Origin: Treponema pallidum subsp. pallidum str. Nichols
Lineage (GTDB): Bacteria > Spirochaetota > Spirochaetia > Treponematales > Treponemataceae
Length of the DNA: 64,000 nucleotides
Direction: 5' to 3'
Assembly (NCBI RefSeq): GCF_000410535.2
Contig: NC_021490.2
Coordinates: forward strand, 1,075,634-1,139,633
Made by a program: the position numbers and the translations under genes. Below are positions 8,630 to 18,539 of this stretch, in pieces. Positions within the stretch are counted from its first letter, which is position 1; each line of letters opens with the position of its first letter. Below the pieces are notes generated by a model that ran no database searches, was not told where the DNA came from, and saw nothing but the letters and a program-made list of their open reading frames with translations.

Positions 8630-10426
8630 TCAACGCCAATGCAAGCGCAGCGGCTCATATACGTAGGTGCCCTTGCTTAGGTCAAGCTGGAGTAACTCTC
8701 CAATGATCACACGCTCTCCAAAAGCAAGACTTCGTTTCTGCAGGACATCCCACAGGGACTGCAGAAATTCTTCACCGTACGTGGCGCTCCGCTTCAAAAC
8801 TCTCACCGAATACTGCCTGCAATGTGATTCTTTCGCTGCATGTGCTACCGCTTCATCTAGTCCGCCTAGCGCATCAACCAAGCCTAGGGAAACTGCGTCC
8901 TCCCCCGCGTAAATCCTACCCTCTGCAACCGCCGCCACCCGATCAAGGGTAAGGTTACGCCCGGCAGAAACAACCGAAAGAAAAGTACGATACGTCGCCA
9001 TCACATCAAGCTGCATGCGCGCGGTGTCTTCAGCCGTTCCACTCCTGAGCAAAGAAGGTTGGCGAACGCCGTGCACCTGTACGCTATCGACAGTGATCCC
9101 CGCATATCGCTCTAAAAACGTTTCGAATGTCGGTAGTACCGAAAGCACCCCTATGGAACCAGTGATGGTATAGGGGGATGCGAAGATGTAATCGGCTGCA
9201 GAAGCAACCCAGTACGCACCAGACGCAGCAATCGCACCCATCGATACTATCACTGGCTTCTTGCCTCGACGCTTTGCCCGCGCAAGCGCGCGGCGGATAC
9301 GTTCAGAAGCAAACACCTCTCCCCCACCGGAATCAATACGCAACACTACTGCCTTAATATCCGGATCACTCATCGCGACATCCAACAAAGCACTAACCTC
9401 GTCGCTGATCGTTCCGCCGAGTTCCGTATCCCTGTGTGCAGCAATCGGTCCTGCAAGATGAATAATCCCCACCTGATCCTGCACCTGCCGCTGTGCACGG
9501 TCACGATTATAATCGTCTAGACCAACGAAATTTTTTGCAGATTCGTAGTCGTCTTCTTTTAAAAATTTGAGCGCAACGCCAGCTTCATCGTAGGAACATA
9601 CGCGCGTTACTAACTTTTCCGCCAATGCGGTGCGCGCACCGTCTCCGTTATACTTCTGCAGGAGCTCAAGGCGACGATCCGCGTAACGGGCAAGATGCTG
9701 CACCTCTAGTGCTCGATTACGCGAAACATCACTGAGATACTGCTGCCACAGACGCGCAAATACAGACTGATAATTTCTGCGAACCTCAGGAGAAAAATCC
9801 TTCCTAGAAAAGATCTCAGCCATGCCCTTGTACACCCCAGCATGCACGACGTTCCAACGCACCCCAATCTTTTCCTCCATACCTCCGTAAAAGAGAGTTT
9901 CCGTGTAAAAGCCCGACAGATCCACAGACCCCATCGGATCAAGGATAATTTCATCAGCAAAAGAGGCGATGTAATAGTCAGCCAAACTGTAAGAGGTAGA
10001 AAAAACGTAGAGCGGCTTTTTTGACTTTTTATACTCAGACAGAGCGGATTCCATTTCCACAAAATGTCCGCTCGTCCAACCACTCATATTGGACAGATCG
10101 AAAAAAACGGACTCAATGCGTCGATCGGTGGCTGCGTTGCGCAGCGCCTGGGTAATATCAGAAAGAAGGATCGCCGATCCCTTTGGGTTCAAGAACACGG
10201 TGCCCAAATTAACACGCGGCCGTTGCTCAGTAACAACGCCAACCGGTCTCATCAGCAACACGGTCCCAGATTGTACCACCTTCTGAGACGGCCTTCGGCT
10301 ACGGTCACCAACTAGCACTTTGAAAAACAAGAACAACAAAAGAAAGAAAATGACGTTCAAACTGACCAACCGAACGGCATTTAACCCACGAAGCAGCCTC
10401 CTAAAGAGAACTCTCAATGAGTACAT
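8630..10426 (-). CDS. sppA: Signal peptide peptidase SppA, 67-kDa type
   Basis: The protein is 598 aa, close to the duplicated E. coli-type SppA. An N-terminal membrane anchor lies at about 20-40. The general-base Lys is about residue 200 ('GVYKGMAEIF') in the first repeat. The nucleophile Ser is about 402 ('AIAASGAYW') in the second repeat. These form the Ser-Lys dyad of family S49. It degrades signal peptides left in the inner membrane. ATG 10426 is preferred because GGTGGAGG precedes it; the upstream GTG at 10438 lies inside that site. It follows the symporter gene by 33 bases. Confidence 0.93.
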   Translation of the reverse strand: MYSLRVLFRRLLRGLNAVRLVSLNVIFFLLLFLFFKVLVGDRSRRPSQKVVQSGTVLLMRPVGVVTEQRPRVNLGTVFLNPKGSAILLSDITQALRNAATDRRIESVFFDLSNMSGWTSGHFVEMESALSEYKKSKKPLYVFSTSYSLADYYIASFADEIILDPMGSVDLSGFYTETLFYGGMEEKIGVRWNVVHAGVYKGMAEIFSRKDFSPEVRRNYQSVFARLWQQYLSDVSRNRALEVQHLARYADRRLELLQKYNGDGARTALAEKLVTRVCSYDEAGVALKFLKEDDYESAKNFVGLDDYNRDRAQRQVQDQVGIIHLAGPIAAHRDTELGGTISDEVSALLDVAMSDPDIKAVVLRIDSGGGEVFASERIRRALARAKRRGKKPVIVSMGAIAASGAYWVASAADYIFASPYTITGSIGVLSVLPTFETFLERYAGITVDSVQVHGVRQPSLLRSGTAEDTARMQLDVMATYRTFLSVVSAGRNLTLDRVAAVAEGRIYAGEDAVSLGLVDALGGLDEAVAHAAKESHCRQYSVRVLKRSATYGEEFLQSLWDVLQKRSLAFGERVIIGELLQLDLSKGTYVYEPLRLHWR

Positions 10427-10459
10427 TGTAACCTCCACCTCATGTGTGTTATGCCTCGT

Positions 10460-11848
10460 CTACTCCCGGCAGGCCATCTTTTCAGGAAATACCAAATGTT
10501 CCTGAAAGAAGACTGGCACATTCCCAGCACGATATTGCTTGCGATAGTCACGCAGTAGATACAACGCCACCGGATGCAGTGTCACGATAGCAATCAGGTT
10601 GATGACCGTCATAAATACCATAAAAAGATCCGCAACACCCCAAACAAAATGAAAACTCGCATGCGCACCGACAAATACCGCACTGACACAGGTAACTCTG
10701 AAAACACTCAAAACCATTTTATGGTCCTTAATGAAACGTACGTTTGACTCCGCGTAGTAATAGTTACCCATCAGTGAACTGAATGCAAACAGAAAGATCG
10801 CAAGCGTCACCAAGTGCACCCCCACGGGGCCAACTTGCTTGGACAGCGCTTGCTGCACGAACTGCATTCCGCTCACATCCACTGATCCTGCAACATCAGA
10901 GAGCAGCAACACAAAAGCAGTCACACTACAAATTAGCATCGTGTCTATAAACACCGAGAGTGCCTGCACCAGGCCCTGCACAACCGGGTGACTCACTTCT
11001 GCAGAAGCTGCAGCGTTAGGCGCCGAACCCATTCCTGCCTCGTGAGACAGCAAGCCACGCTTTATTCCAATGACCACCACCGAACCGAACGTACCACCAG
11101 CAAACGCCGTGAGGCTCAGTCCTTCCCGGCAAATTTCAAAAAAGAGCGCAGGGAGCCTGTACACATTGAGTGCCAACACCCACAGCCCGAGGAAAACATA
11201 ACCCACAGCCATCACTGGTACTATCACCGAACTGACAACACTAATGCGCGCGACCCCCCCAAAGATAACAAACGCAAGGAGAAAAGACAGCAACACCGCT
11301 AGGATCTGGACCCACAGAGAAGAATCCTTTCCGTAGTAAGAGAGAGTAGAGACAATATTATAAGCCTGTAGTGCATTGAACCCGTACGCGTATGCAAAGA
11401 CAAGACACAGCGCAAAAAGCACCCCCATGGAGCGACTTTTCAGACCCATTTCGATGTAATAGGCGGGACCACCTCGAAAACCACACGCAGTACGCGTTTT
11501 GTATGCTTGGGCGAGCGTACTTTCGACAAAGGCACTTGCAGCGCCAAAAAAGGCACTCACCCACATCCAAAACACTGCCCCTTTTCCTCCAAAGGCGATA
11601 GCCGTAGCAACGCCGACAATGTTCCCAGCCCCCACACGGCTCGCAGTGGAAATCATAAGCGCTTGAAATGATGAAACTCCTTTCCCCCTCTTTTCAGCCA
11701 GCGCTGCAAACGCAGGCTTCAGAAGACTAAGTTGAACACAGCCAGTCTTTATGGTAAAAAAGACACCGCAGACGACAAGCCACCCGACGAGGATATAGGA
11801 GTGCAAAGCATCGACAAGGCGGATAAGCAGCGCCTGAAACGCGGTCAT
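10460..11848 (-). CDS. Alanine/glycine:cation symporter (AGCS family)
   Basis: The protein is 462 aa from ATG 11848, with GGAAGGAA upstream. The longer open frame adds 52 polar residues that do not fit a membrane protein's start. About ten hydrophobic segments are visible. Family signatures include 'SRVGAGNIVGVATAIAFGG', 'GGPAYYIEMGL' and 'SHEAGMGSAPNAAASA'. AGCS carriers import alanine, glycine or related amino acids with Na+ or H+. Substrate identity cannot be read from the sequence. The gene heads the minus-strand run that includes sppA and is divergent from ftsK. Confidence 0.92.
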   Translation of the reverse strand: MTAFQALLIRLVDALHSYILVGWLVVCGVFFTIKTGCVQLSLLKPAFAALAEKRGKGVSSFQALMISTASRVGAGNIVGVATAIAFGGKGAVFWMWVSAFFGAASAFVESTLAQAYKTRTACGFRGGPAYYIEMGLKSRSMGVLFALCLVFAYAYGFNALQAYNIVSTLSYYGKDSSLWVQILAVLLSFLLAFVIFGGVARISVVSSVIVPVMAVGYVFLGLWVLALNVYRLPALFFEICREGLSLTAFAGGTFGSVVVIGIKRGLLSHEAGMGSAPNAAASAEVSHPVVQGLVQALSVFIDTMLICSVTAFVLLLSDVAGSVDVSGMQFVQQALSKQVGPVGVHLVTLAIFLFAFSSLMGNYYYAESNVRFIKDHKMVLSVFRVTCVSAVFVGAHASFHFVWGVADLFMVFMTVINLIAIVTLHPVALYLLRDYRKQYRAGNVPVFFQEHLVFPEKMACRE

Positions 11849-12033
11849 GGAAATTCCTTCCAACTTCAATGGGTAAAATAGGCGCAAAGCACGCCCGTCC
11901 AGTGTAACGCAAAGCATCTTACCGTTACAAGATATTGGGTCGCGCCTGTTTCCTCCCCTCACTCGGCTCCTTCTGTCGGGGTCGGTAGCCTGCAGGGCGT
12001 GCAAGCTAACAGATTAACTGTTCAGGACAATGC

Positions 12034-14433
12034 ATGGAACGATCCCCTTTACCTAGAATTATCGCTCTTACCTTCGGCACACTGCTATTCGTCAGTGCAG
12101 TGCTCCTGACCCTGTCCACGTTTCTTCCCCTTTTTACCTTGCACCGAGCATCACACTGGTTCTTCGTACCTGGCACTCTCCTTTACGAAACGTACGCTTT
12201 CTCCTCCTTGCTCGTGCCGCTGTTACTCTTGCACACAGCGCTCCTCTTGTTTGTCGGCGGACGTTCGTTACGGGCAGAAAGCGCACTTGTTGCCTTCCCA
12301 CTCTTGTTCATTACTGCAGTGTGTGGAGAACACGGTCTCTACGCGCTACGACGCGCACTCGCTGCACGGTCAATTTCACCGTCAACGCGGGGAGGGATAG
12401 ACATCGTATGCGTCCTTTGCCTCCTCGCATTGCTGGGAGCAGAGCTCTATGCTGCACTCATTTACGGGGAAAGGTGTTACGTATGGTTTCATGCACGTAT
12501 CCCTCGCGATTTCATCGCTGATGGATTCCAAGACCCCTCCTTCCCTCCCTCCACCGCCGATCATCCTGACACCGTTTCCCCTCCCCCCGCTCCCTCCTGC
12601 GCCACCGCAGATGTGCAGACGCCCGAAGCAAGCGCGCCCCCAGAGGGGCAATTCTCCACGGAAGTTCCCCTCCAGGGGGGAGAATTTTTGATTTCTGAGG
12701 CAGAGGTGCAGCCTGCCACGCAGGTGGCAGCGTGTGGCGGTGTGTCCACGCCAACTGCTTTGGCGCCATCGGTGCCTTCTCAGGCTCCATTCCCCCTGCT
12801 CCCAGCGCCCGGGCTCATTCAGAGTAACCTTCCCTCAGACGTTCACGCCCCCGCGTCACCCGGGTCTTTGCCGTCTGTCATCCCTGCACAGGCACCGTGT
12901 GTCATGGCCCTCTCTCCTATCTCTGCTCCCTCAGTCGCCCCCGCTGAAACCCTTATTCCTGCGCAAGACGATGAACAGGGACCACCGCGTCCTATTCCTG
13001 CCTCAGCAGCTCCGCTTCGGCACCCTTGCCGCGGCTACCAAGTACCGTACGACTTGCTTGACCAGTACTCAGAGGACACATATGAAGGAATTGACGAGCT
13101 CACCAAGAATCTTGCACTCCTGCTTGAGGAAACATTCTCTGAATTCAACATTCGAGTAGAAATCACCGGTATCAAGAAGGGTCCTGTAGTCACAATGTTC
13201 GAGCTTCTCCCTCCACCCGGCATCAAACTGTCAAAAATTACAAATCTGCAGGACAACGTTGCGCTCAAGCTTGCTGCTTCAAGCGTGCGCATCGTCGCTC
13301 CCATTCCTGGAAAACACGCCATAGGCGTGGAAGTCCCTAACAAAAAACGATCCCTCGTTACATTCAAAGAACTGCTCCATACGCGCACAGCTGGCAGCAA
13401 CCGTATGGCCATCCCTGTCATCCTTGGCAAAGACGTTACCGGCGAACCACAGGTTATCGACCTTGCCCAAACACCTCACCTGCTCATTGCAGGCGCAACT
13501 GGGTCGGGTAAATCAGTATGCGTAAACGCGCTCATTCTCTCTATCCTGTACCACAAGTGTCCTGACGAAACCAAACTTCTGCTCATTGATCCAAAAATCG
13601 TAGAGTTAAAGCTCTACAACGATATCGCCCACCTTCTCACTCCTGTCATCACTGAGCCCAAAAGAGCACTCCAAGCACTACAGTACATCCTGTGCGAAAT
13701 GGAGCGACGCTATGCGCTTCTTGAGCAATTAGAATGCCGCGACATTAAGACCTACAACAAAAAAATACAGGAAAAAAGCATCGCCACGCAGCCTCTCCCA
13801 TTCATCGTTATTATCATTGATGAATTTGCAGACTTAATGGTTGCCTCTGGCAAAGAATTAGAAACGAGTGTTGCGCGTTTGTGCGCGATGAGCCGTGCAG
13901 TAGGCATCCATTTGGTACTTGCCACCCAGCGACCGTCAATCGATGTCATCACCGGCCTTATTAAGGCAAATATTCCAAGCAGAATTGCCTTTATGGTTTC
14001 ATCTAAAATGGATAGCCGTATTATTTTGGATGAGATGGGCGCAGAAAAATTGCTGGGACGAGGGGATATGCTGTACATGAACCCGAGTCAGTCTTTTCCT
14101 ACGCGGATTCAAGGTGCGTATGTTTCCGAGCGAGAATTAGCGCGCGTGATCGCCCATGTACGCGCGTGGGGAACGCCTGAGTATCTTGATGAAGAAATTT
14201 TCTTTGACGATGACGACGCGAGTATATCTGGAAATTTTGTGGATGAAAGCGATCCTTTATACGAGCAGGCAGTGCAGGTAGTGCAATACGCGGGTAAAGC
14301 GTCCACATCGTATGTGCAACGTAAATTGAAGATAGGCTACAATCGCGCCGCGCGCCTAATCGAAGAAATGGAAGCAAGGGGGGTGGTCGGTCCGCCGAAT
14401 GGATCCAAGCCACGTGATGTTTTGCGTTCGTAG
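12034..14433 (+). CDS. ftsK: FtsK/SpoIIIE DNA translocase
   Basis: The protein is 799 aa. About four membrane segments lie in residues 8-155, followed by a Pro/Ser-rich linker (160-335). The RecA-like motor has Walker A 'GATGSGKS' (~486-494) and Walker B 'IIIDEFADL' (~590). A C-terminal winged-helix gamma domain (~735-795) carries 'STSYVQRKLKIGYNRAARL' and would read KOPS-like polar sites. It pumps chromosomal DNA through the septum and activates dimer resolution. CAGGA lies seven bases before the ATG. It is divergent from the symporter across 185 bases in which I see no clear regulatory element. Confidence 0.96.
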   Translation: MERSPLPRIIALTFGTLLFVSAVLLTLSTFLPLFTLHRASHWFFVPGTLLYETYAFSSLLVPLLLLHTALLLFVGGRSLRAESALVAFPLLFITAVCGEHGLYALRRALAARSISPSTRGGIDIVCVLCLLALLGAELYAALIYGERCYVWFHARIPRDFIADGFQDPSFPPSTADHPDTVSPPPAPSCATADVQTPEASAPPEGQFSTEVPLQGGEFLISEAEVQPATQVAACGGVSTPTALAPSVPSQAPFPLLPAPGLIQSNLPSDVHAPASPGSLPSVIPAQAPCVMALSPISAPSVAPAETLIPAQDDEQGPPRPIPASAAPLRHPCRGYQVPYDLLDQYSEDTYEGIDELTKNLALLLEETFSEFNIRVEITGIKKGPVVTMFELLPPPGIKLSKITNLQDNVALKLAASSVRIVAPIPGKHAIGVEVPNKKRSLVTFKELLHTRTAGSNRMAIPVILGKDVTGEPQVIDLAQTPHLLIAGATGSGKSVCVNALILSILYHKCPDETKLLLIDPKIVELKLYNDIAHLLTPVITEPKRALQALQYILCEMERRYALLEQLECRDIKTYNKKIQEKSIATQPLPFIVIIIDEFADLMVASGKELETSVARLCAMSRAVGIHLVLATQRPSIDVITGLIKANIPSRIAFMVSSKMDSRIILDEMGAEKLLGRGDMLYMNPSQSFPTRIQGAYVSERELARVIAHVRAWGTPEYLDEEIFFDDDDASISGNFVDESDPLYEQAVQVVQYAGKASTSYVQRKLKIGYNRAARLIEEMEARGVVGPPNGSKPRDVLRS

Positions 14434-14721
14434 TTGTTGCACATCTGCGTGTAAGAAAACGACGAACGATTGTTCAACGGACTTTTTGAAACTGCGCAAT
14501 TGGGGTATGTGTCCACGGGTAAAAAAGGTGAGGCACGATGCACCGGAGGCTGCCGGAAGGGTAGTCAGTGACTGCGCGATGCGCGCCTTCTTCTCAGGAA
14601 GGGCGGCAGAATGCAAGCAGGCGATACCCTGCCCTTTTATTCCAACGCCGATTACCAGCCTCACAGGAGGAAGGGTGTCTGCAGTGCGGCGCACCGCGCG
14701 GATGTACAGCGGGGAGAGACA
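14434..14721 (+). other. Longest intergenic region; no gene recognised
   Basis: These 288 bases separate ftsK from the next gene. Short open frames are present, but none has coding character or a convincing ribosome-binding site. I searched by eye for SRP RNA, RNase P RNA and tmRNA signature segments and found none. A weak hairpin at 14599-14636 is the only structure noted. Confidence 0.4.
14599..14638 (+). terminator. Weak terminator-like hairpin downstream of ftsK
   Basis: AAGGGCGGCAG (14599-14609) can pair with CTGCCCTT (14629-14636) with a two-base bulge and a 19-base loop, followed by TTTT overlapping the end of the stem. It could end the ftsK transcript or sit in the leader of the next gene. 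The loop is large and the stem imperfect. Confidence 0.3.
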
Positions 14722-15282
14722 ATGATGAGAGAGGACGTACGGATGCACGTATTGAGAAGAAGGATAAGTTTCCATTACCGCGTAGATCCACTCAAAGGCG
14801 ATAGTTTCGAGAACAACTGGGCAAACAACAGTTGTGATACAATGCAACTACAGGATAAAGCGGGACGGGTGCTGTATGGCGCGATGGTACAAACCGTGGC
14901 GAATTATTGTTTCGGGCGGATGGCACCGGGGTCTGGGGTGGCACATGGGGAATCGGTTGCGCCGGGGGCATTTGTAGTGCGTTGCTTTGTGCCTGCCCGC
15001 GCGTTTCATGGACGGATACACGCAATCACACGCACATGGGATATGGATGGAGAGTGGATTGATCGGGAAGCGATGCAAATATCTACAGAAGGATATCAGA
15101 CCGGTCGGTGGTTAATACACGACCGGTGGTCAGAAAAGTTAGGGCGCGACACGAATTATGCGTGGAGTGCAGGGTGCTTCGTGCTTTCAAGTGAGGATCT
15201 GCGACGGATGAACGAGGTGTTGGACAGATGGGGAGTATCCTGTGGGCAAGAAATGGCAGGAATTCTTGAGGAACTCGAATGA
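14722..15282 (+). CDS. His/Cys-motif protein resembling L,D-transpeptidase (YkuD) or DUF5675
   Basis: The protein is 186 aa from ATG 14722, with GGGGAGAG four bases upstream. Its C-terminal half contains 'WLIHDRW' (His133), then 15 residues, then 'SAGCFVLSSEDL' (Cys152). This fits the YkuD pattern H-x(14-17)-[ST]-H-G-C, except that the middle His is Ala. 'SVAPGAFVV' and a basic segment precede it. There is no signal peptide in this reading, which is odd for a peptidoglycan enzyme. It may be a cytoplasmic or degenerate member, or a DUF5675-type protein with a similar His/Cys arrangement. The fold assignment is inference. Confidence 0.6.
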   Translation: MMREDVRMHVLRRRISFHYRVDPLKGDSFENNWANNSCDTMQLQDKAGRVLYGAMVQTVANYCFGRMAPGSGVAHGESVAPGAFVVRCFVPARAFHGRIHAITRTWDMDGEWIDREAMQISTEGYQTGRWLIHDRWSEKLGRDTNYAWSAGCFVLSSEDLRRMNEVLDRWGVSCGQEMAGILEELE

Positions 15283-15421
15283 TCAGCGTAGGAGAAGGGA
15301 TGTGGACACGCAAAAGCGGCCGCTGTAGAACCCGACAAGCTTTTGGTTTCAGAGCAAGCGCCAAGACCTAAGCAGGGTGCCGACACGATCAATTTGCTGA
15401 AGTTAGCAGCACCCTGAAGAG

Positions 15422-16522
15422 CTATTGATTTGGCAACCCCATCGTTGCTTTTTTTAGCACAAAACAATCTGCCGCAGATCGGCCTGCGCCCCGTTTGCGC
15501 TTTAACGCGATACTCTTCGCTGGCGTCAAATCGCACTGAAAAAAGTGACTCTCTCTTAGAGGGAAGTGCTCGTGCGTGCTCAGCCACGCCCCTTGCTCCA
15601 ATGCAAGCCGCGAGGCAGCTTCAATTTCTGGAAAAGCCCAGCGAAACGTCGGCGCCTTTCCCTTTTTTACGTGGGTATTAAAGAATAGCAGCGCATCCTG
15701 TATCTTTCCGTTGGCAGATTCTTTCACTACGATTGCGTTTGGGTTACGCCCTGGGATTGAGCGTTCCTGCCCCCAAAAATCGCGTGCACGCGCACAGGCC
15801 TGCGAACCTGCCGATACCGTTTCAGCAGACAGTTCATCACACGAAGCAGGATCCTGCTTACGCCAATGTAATACCACACGCTCTCCTACCCGCACCTGGG
15901 CTGCAGGAAAATGATAGTCGCAGCGATTCCCCTTGCCACCTACATTTGTGATAGTAATTCCCAGCAAATTACCGGATTCCACGACAAGCAATTCCACAAA
16001 TTCCGAGCGTTTATTCCCATAAAGGGGACGGACTTCGCTGATTTCTAAACGCGCAGGCTGTGTATTTATCCCCTCAAAAGGAAGCACAAAATCATGCTTC
16101 TGGTGCGCCACGTCCTGCGCACTACCACGCAATACCACCTGCTGCCCCACGTGCGGCTTTTGTAAAAAGCGCACTGCGAAAAACGAAAGGCGCTCACGGG
16201 CTGCATCCACAGACTCCTGATACGCTGCAGGCACCGCAATGCGTGAAAGTGCAGAGGGGATTTCGTCTGTAAAGGACTGCAACAGCTCATCGCTCATTTC
16301 CTCTGAAACAACACCCTCTGCGCGATATACGCGCGCAACTACATCAGATACCTCACCGCGAAAACCAAACACAATGCAATCACCTTGCAACGCGTAATGC
16401 ACAAGCGCCACTTCATTGCCCGCAGTTTTCATAACGTGTACAAAGTCCCGCGCAGAAGAACAGCCGCCGTAGAGCAGCACACTCAACAACCCTGCGCATA
16501 AAGCACGATGCAGATCCCACAT
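15422..16522 (-). CDS. Probable lipoprotein with lamin-tail-like domain
   Basis: The protein is 366 aa from ATG 16522, with GAGGGAG upstream. An N-terminal hydrophobic segment ends in 'LLYGGCSSARD', a plausible spirochaetal lipobox with Cys at about residue 21. Around residues 170-220, 'LEISEVRPLYGNKRSEFVEL' followed by beta-rich sequence resembles a lamin-tail domain (LTD, an Ig-like fold). The C-terminus is basic. It probably sits in the periplasm anchored to a membrane. It follows the DUF2259 gene on the same strand by 94 bases. No enzymatic motif is seen. Confidence 0.6.
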   Translation of the reverse strand: MWDLHRALCAGLLSVLLYGGCSSARDFVHVMKTAGNEVALVHYALQGDCIVFGFRGEVSDVVARVYRAEGVVSEEMSDELLQSFTDEIPSALSRIAVPAAYQESVDAARERLSFFAVRFLQKPHVGQQVVLRGSAQDVAHQKHDFVLPFEGINTQPARLEISEVRPLYGNKRSEFVELLVVESGNLLGITITNVGGKGNRCDYHFPAAQVRVGERVVLHWRKQDPASCDELSAETVSAGSQACARARDFWGQERSIPGRNPNAIVVKESANGKIQDALLFFNTHVKKGKAPTFRWAFPEIEAASRLALEQGAWLSTHEHFPLRESHFFQCDLTPAKSIALKRKRGAGRSAADCFVLKKATMGLPNQ

Positions 16523-16616
16523 GACGACATGCTCCCTCACCAAAAATAGGCTAACGCCCATTATATCACACGTAAGCCATACCCCACCCTCGTACGATTG
16601 CAAGAACCCATAACCG

Positions 16617-17372
16617 TTACAGACGACACGCCTCTACCATGTACCGAACTGATGCTCCATCAGGGGCATATCCGTGCTTTTCAACAACAAAAATCAAAGC
16701 GTCCTGCTGCTCATTAATAAGTACTTTTTTTAAGGCGTAATTTTTCACCCCCGGTCGCACATAGCCGCGCTGCCCCACCACACGCGAAACTTTGCTTCCA
16801 TTCGGTCTTGTCATTTCAACCGTCAAATAGAACGACACACCCAGCTCTGTTGTCCGTTCTACATGCATAACCACCACATATTCTACATTCGTTTTAAAAT
16901 CTCGAAACAGTAGCGTCTCTTCCCCCATCCGATCCTCAGCCTGCACGTACAGAGTACGCCCCAAACGCAGCGCAGAAATATCTGCACGTTGCAAGAGAGA
17001 TTGCGCGCGGTTCTGCAACGCAAGAAAGACATCCATGCTTCGTTTGCCTTTTGTTTCTCGCGTCGGCGTTGTGCGCACTACCCCTCCCTGCACAAAACGG
17101 TTTGATTCTACGTCCACCACATAGATATCCGCATACGCCTGATACAACCCATCAGTTACCCCGTGCTGTCCAAAGGCAAATGTCTTTCCGTGCGCAGAAA
17201 ATCCCAAATTCACAAAGGTCGCGATATCTCCCGCCATGGCAGACTTCGTACATAACGTCAAAAACACCGCTGCCAGATAGCACACCCATGCTATTCTCCT
17301 TTGCTTCTCGCCACGCGCACGCACAGTACCTATCCGTTTGCATCGATTACCCACACATCCTGTTCTACCCAT
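16617..17372 (-). CDS. Predicted secreted protein, DUF2259 type
   Basis: The protein is 251 aa. A basic N-terminus is followed by a hydrophobic core and a cleavage site near 'SAMA|GD' (about residues 47-48). The mature start 'GDIATFVNLGFSAHGKTFAF' is the conserved opening of the DUF2259 family of predicted secreted proteins. The rest is beta-rich. GCGGAGG lies before ATG 17372, which supports the long N-region; a GTG at residue 17 is an alternative. The molecular function of the family is unknown to me. It pairs with the downstream lamin-tail-like gene. Confidence 0.75.
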   Translation of the reverse strand: MGRTGCVGNRCKRIGTVRARGEKQRRIAWVCYLAAVFLTLCTKSAMAGDIATFVNLGFSAHGKTFAFGQHGVTDGLYQAYADIYVVDVESNRFVQGGVVRTTPTRETKGKRSMDVFLALQNRAQSLLQRADISALRLGRTLYVQAEDRMGEETLLFRDFKTNVEYVVVMHVERTTELGVSFYLTVEMTRPNGSKVSRVVGQRGYVRPGVKNYALKKVLINEQQDALIFVVEKHGYAPDGASVRYMVEACRL

Positions 17373-17479
17373 ACGTCCTCCGCGCCCGCAGCTTCGGCAC
17401 CTTTCGCCAATCTCCTTAAGAAGACTCCTGATCGCAGCACAACTTTACATAACACGCATGCACCGCCTACAATGGCCCG

Positions 17480-18517
17480 GTGACCATCGCTGGACGAAAC
17501 AAAGTCGTCGCGTTCTCCATCGTACTTTCCGCCCTGCTGTGCAGCATTTCCCTTTTACAGGCCGCGTTCGTGCTATCTGGTGGTTCACTCCCACAACTTG
17601 CCGTTGCGCGCGTTCCTCCCCTGTTACACACCACTGGCCGTGCGTTCATGCATGTGCTCACTTTCTTGCTACCGGAAGCAGCTGCTCGCTCGCTTGCTGC
17701 GGTGTCCACCGCACCCTCAAATAGCAGTACCTTGGTGGCAATCCTCGGTACGGGTCTTTCTGCACCACTCTTGCTTACTTACCTCCTTCGTCGCTTCGAA
17801 AAAACACATGCGGTCGAGATATCCTATTTTTCTCTTTTTCTGTGCGCACTCAACTTCGAAGGAGTCCGTCTTTTCCTCCCCATACTCTACACAGGCACGC
17901 TTACCACATACGCAGGGAATGTTCCCATGCAAATCGTCATGTTCTTCCGGAGTCTGGCACTGCTTGCTCTCTTTGCAAGTGGCATTTTTGCGAAAAAGAC
18001 ACTCACACGACAGGAAGGGGCCGTTGTCTTTGTGCTGTGCACGGTGGCGTTTCTTATTAGCCGATACACTACGATACACACTATACACGCATATCGTCCC
18101 TCACAGAGCACACAGGGAGCTATACTGCTGGCACAGCCGATCTCAGAATCCGGATCTATCATAGATAGTACTGGTGAAGAAAAAACGCTCAAAGTGCGCA
18201 GCTCCGCCCACAGAAAAACACGGATCCTGGTGACCCCACAGAGGAACTTCACGTTCTACTACGGGAGTCACGCGTGGCACCGGTGGTTTTTCTGGACAAC
18301 GGCAGTCCTCAGCGCACTTTCTTACGGGGTGCTCGGCCACACGTTGCAAATCTCCCATTACTACATCGCGGCGGCAGCATTACCTTTTGTGATTGCAGGT
18401 TACCGATTGCTCACACACGGACTCACGTGGAGCGCCTGTATCGTTGGACTCTTCTTGCTGAACACCGCAAGCGTGTTCTTTATCCGCAGCGTCCACCGGG
18501 TACACATATGGCAGTAG
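17480..18517 (+). CDS. Polytopic membrane protein of unknown function
   Basis: The protein is 345 aa from GTG 17480. No strong ribosome-binding site is visible, so the start is uncertain. Hydrophobic segments lie at about 9-32, 86-105, 112-135, 150-170, 180-200, 268-290 and 295-335. A soluble stretch between ~205 and 265 is rich in Ser, Thr and basic residues. It converges on recR with 22 bases between the stops. I recognise no transporter or enzyme signature. Confidence 0.7.
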   Translation: MTIAGRNKVVAFSIVLSALLCSISLLQAAFVLSGGSLPQLAVARVPPLLHTTGRAFMHVLTFLLPEAAARSLAAVSTAPSNSSTLVAILGTGLSAPLLLTYLLRRFEKTHAVEISYFSLFLCALNFEGVRLFLPILYTGTLTTYAGNVPMQIVMFFRSLALLALFASGIFAKKTLTRQEGAVVFVLCTVAFLISRYTTIHTIHAYRPSQSTQGAILLAQPISESGSIIDSTGEEKTLKVRSSAHRKTRILVTPQRNFTFYYGSHAWHRWFFWTTAVLSALSYGVLGHTLQISHYYIAAAALPFVIAGYRLLTHGLTWSACIVGLFLLNTASVFFIRSVHRVHIWQ

Positions 18518-18539
18518 TCACTGCGGTAGAGATCATGCT

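Noticed and set aside
11849..12004. 52-residue N-terminal extension of the amino acid symporter
   Set aside because: The residues are polar and unlike AGCS proteins; ATG 11848 has a good ribosome-binding site and begins a membrane segment soon after.
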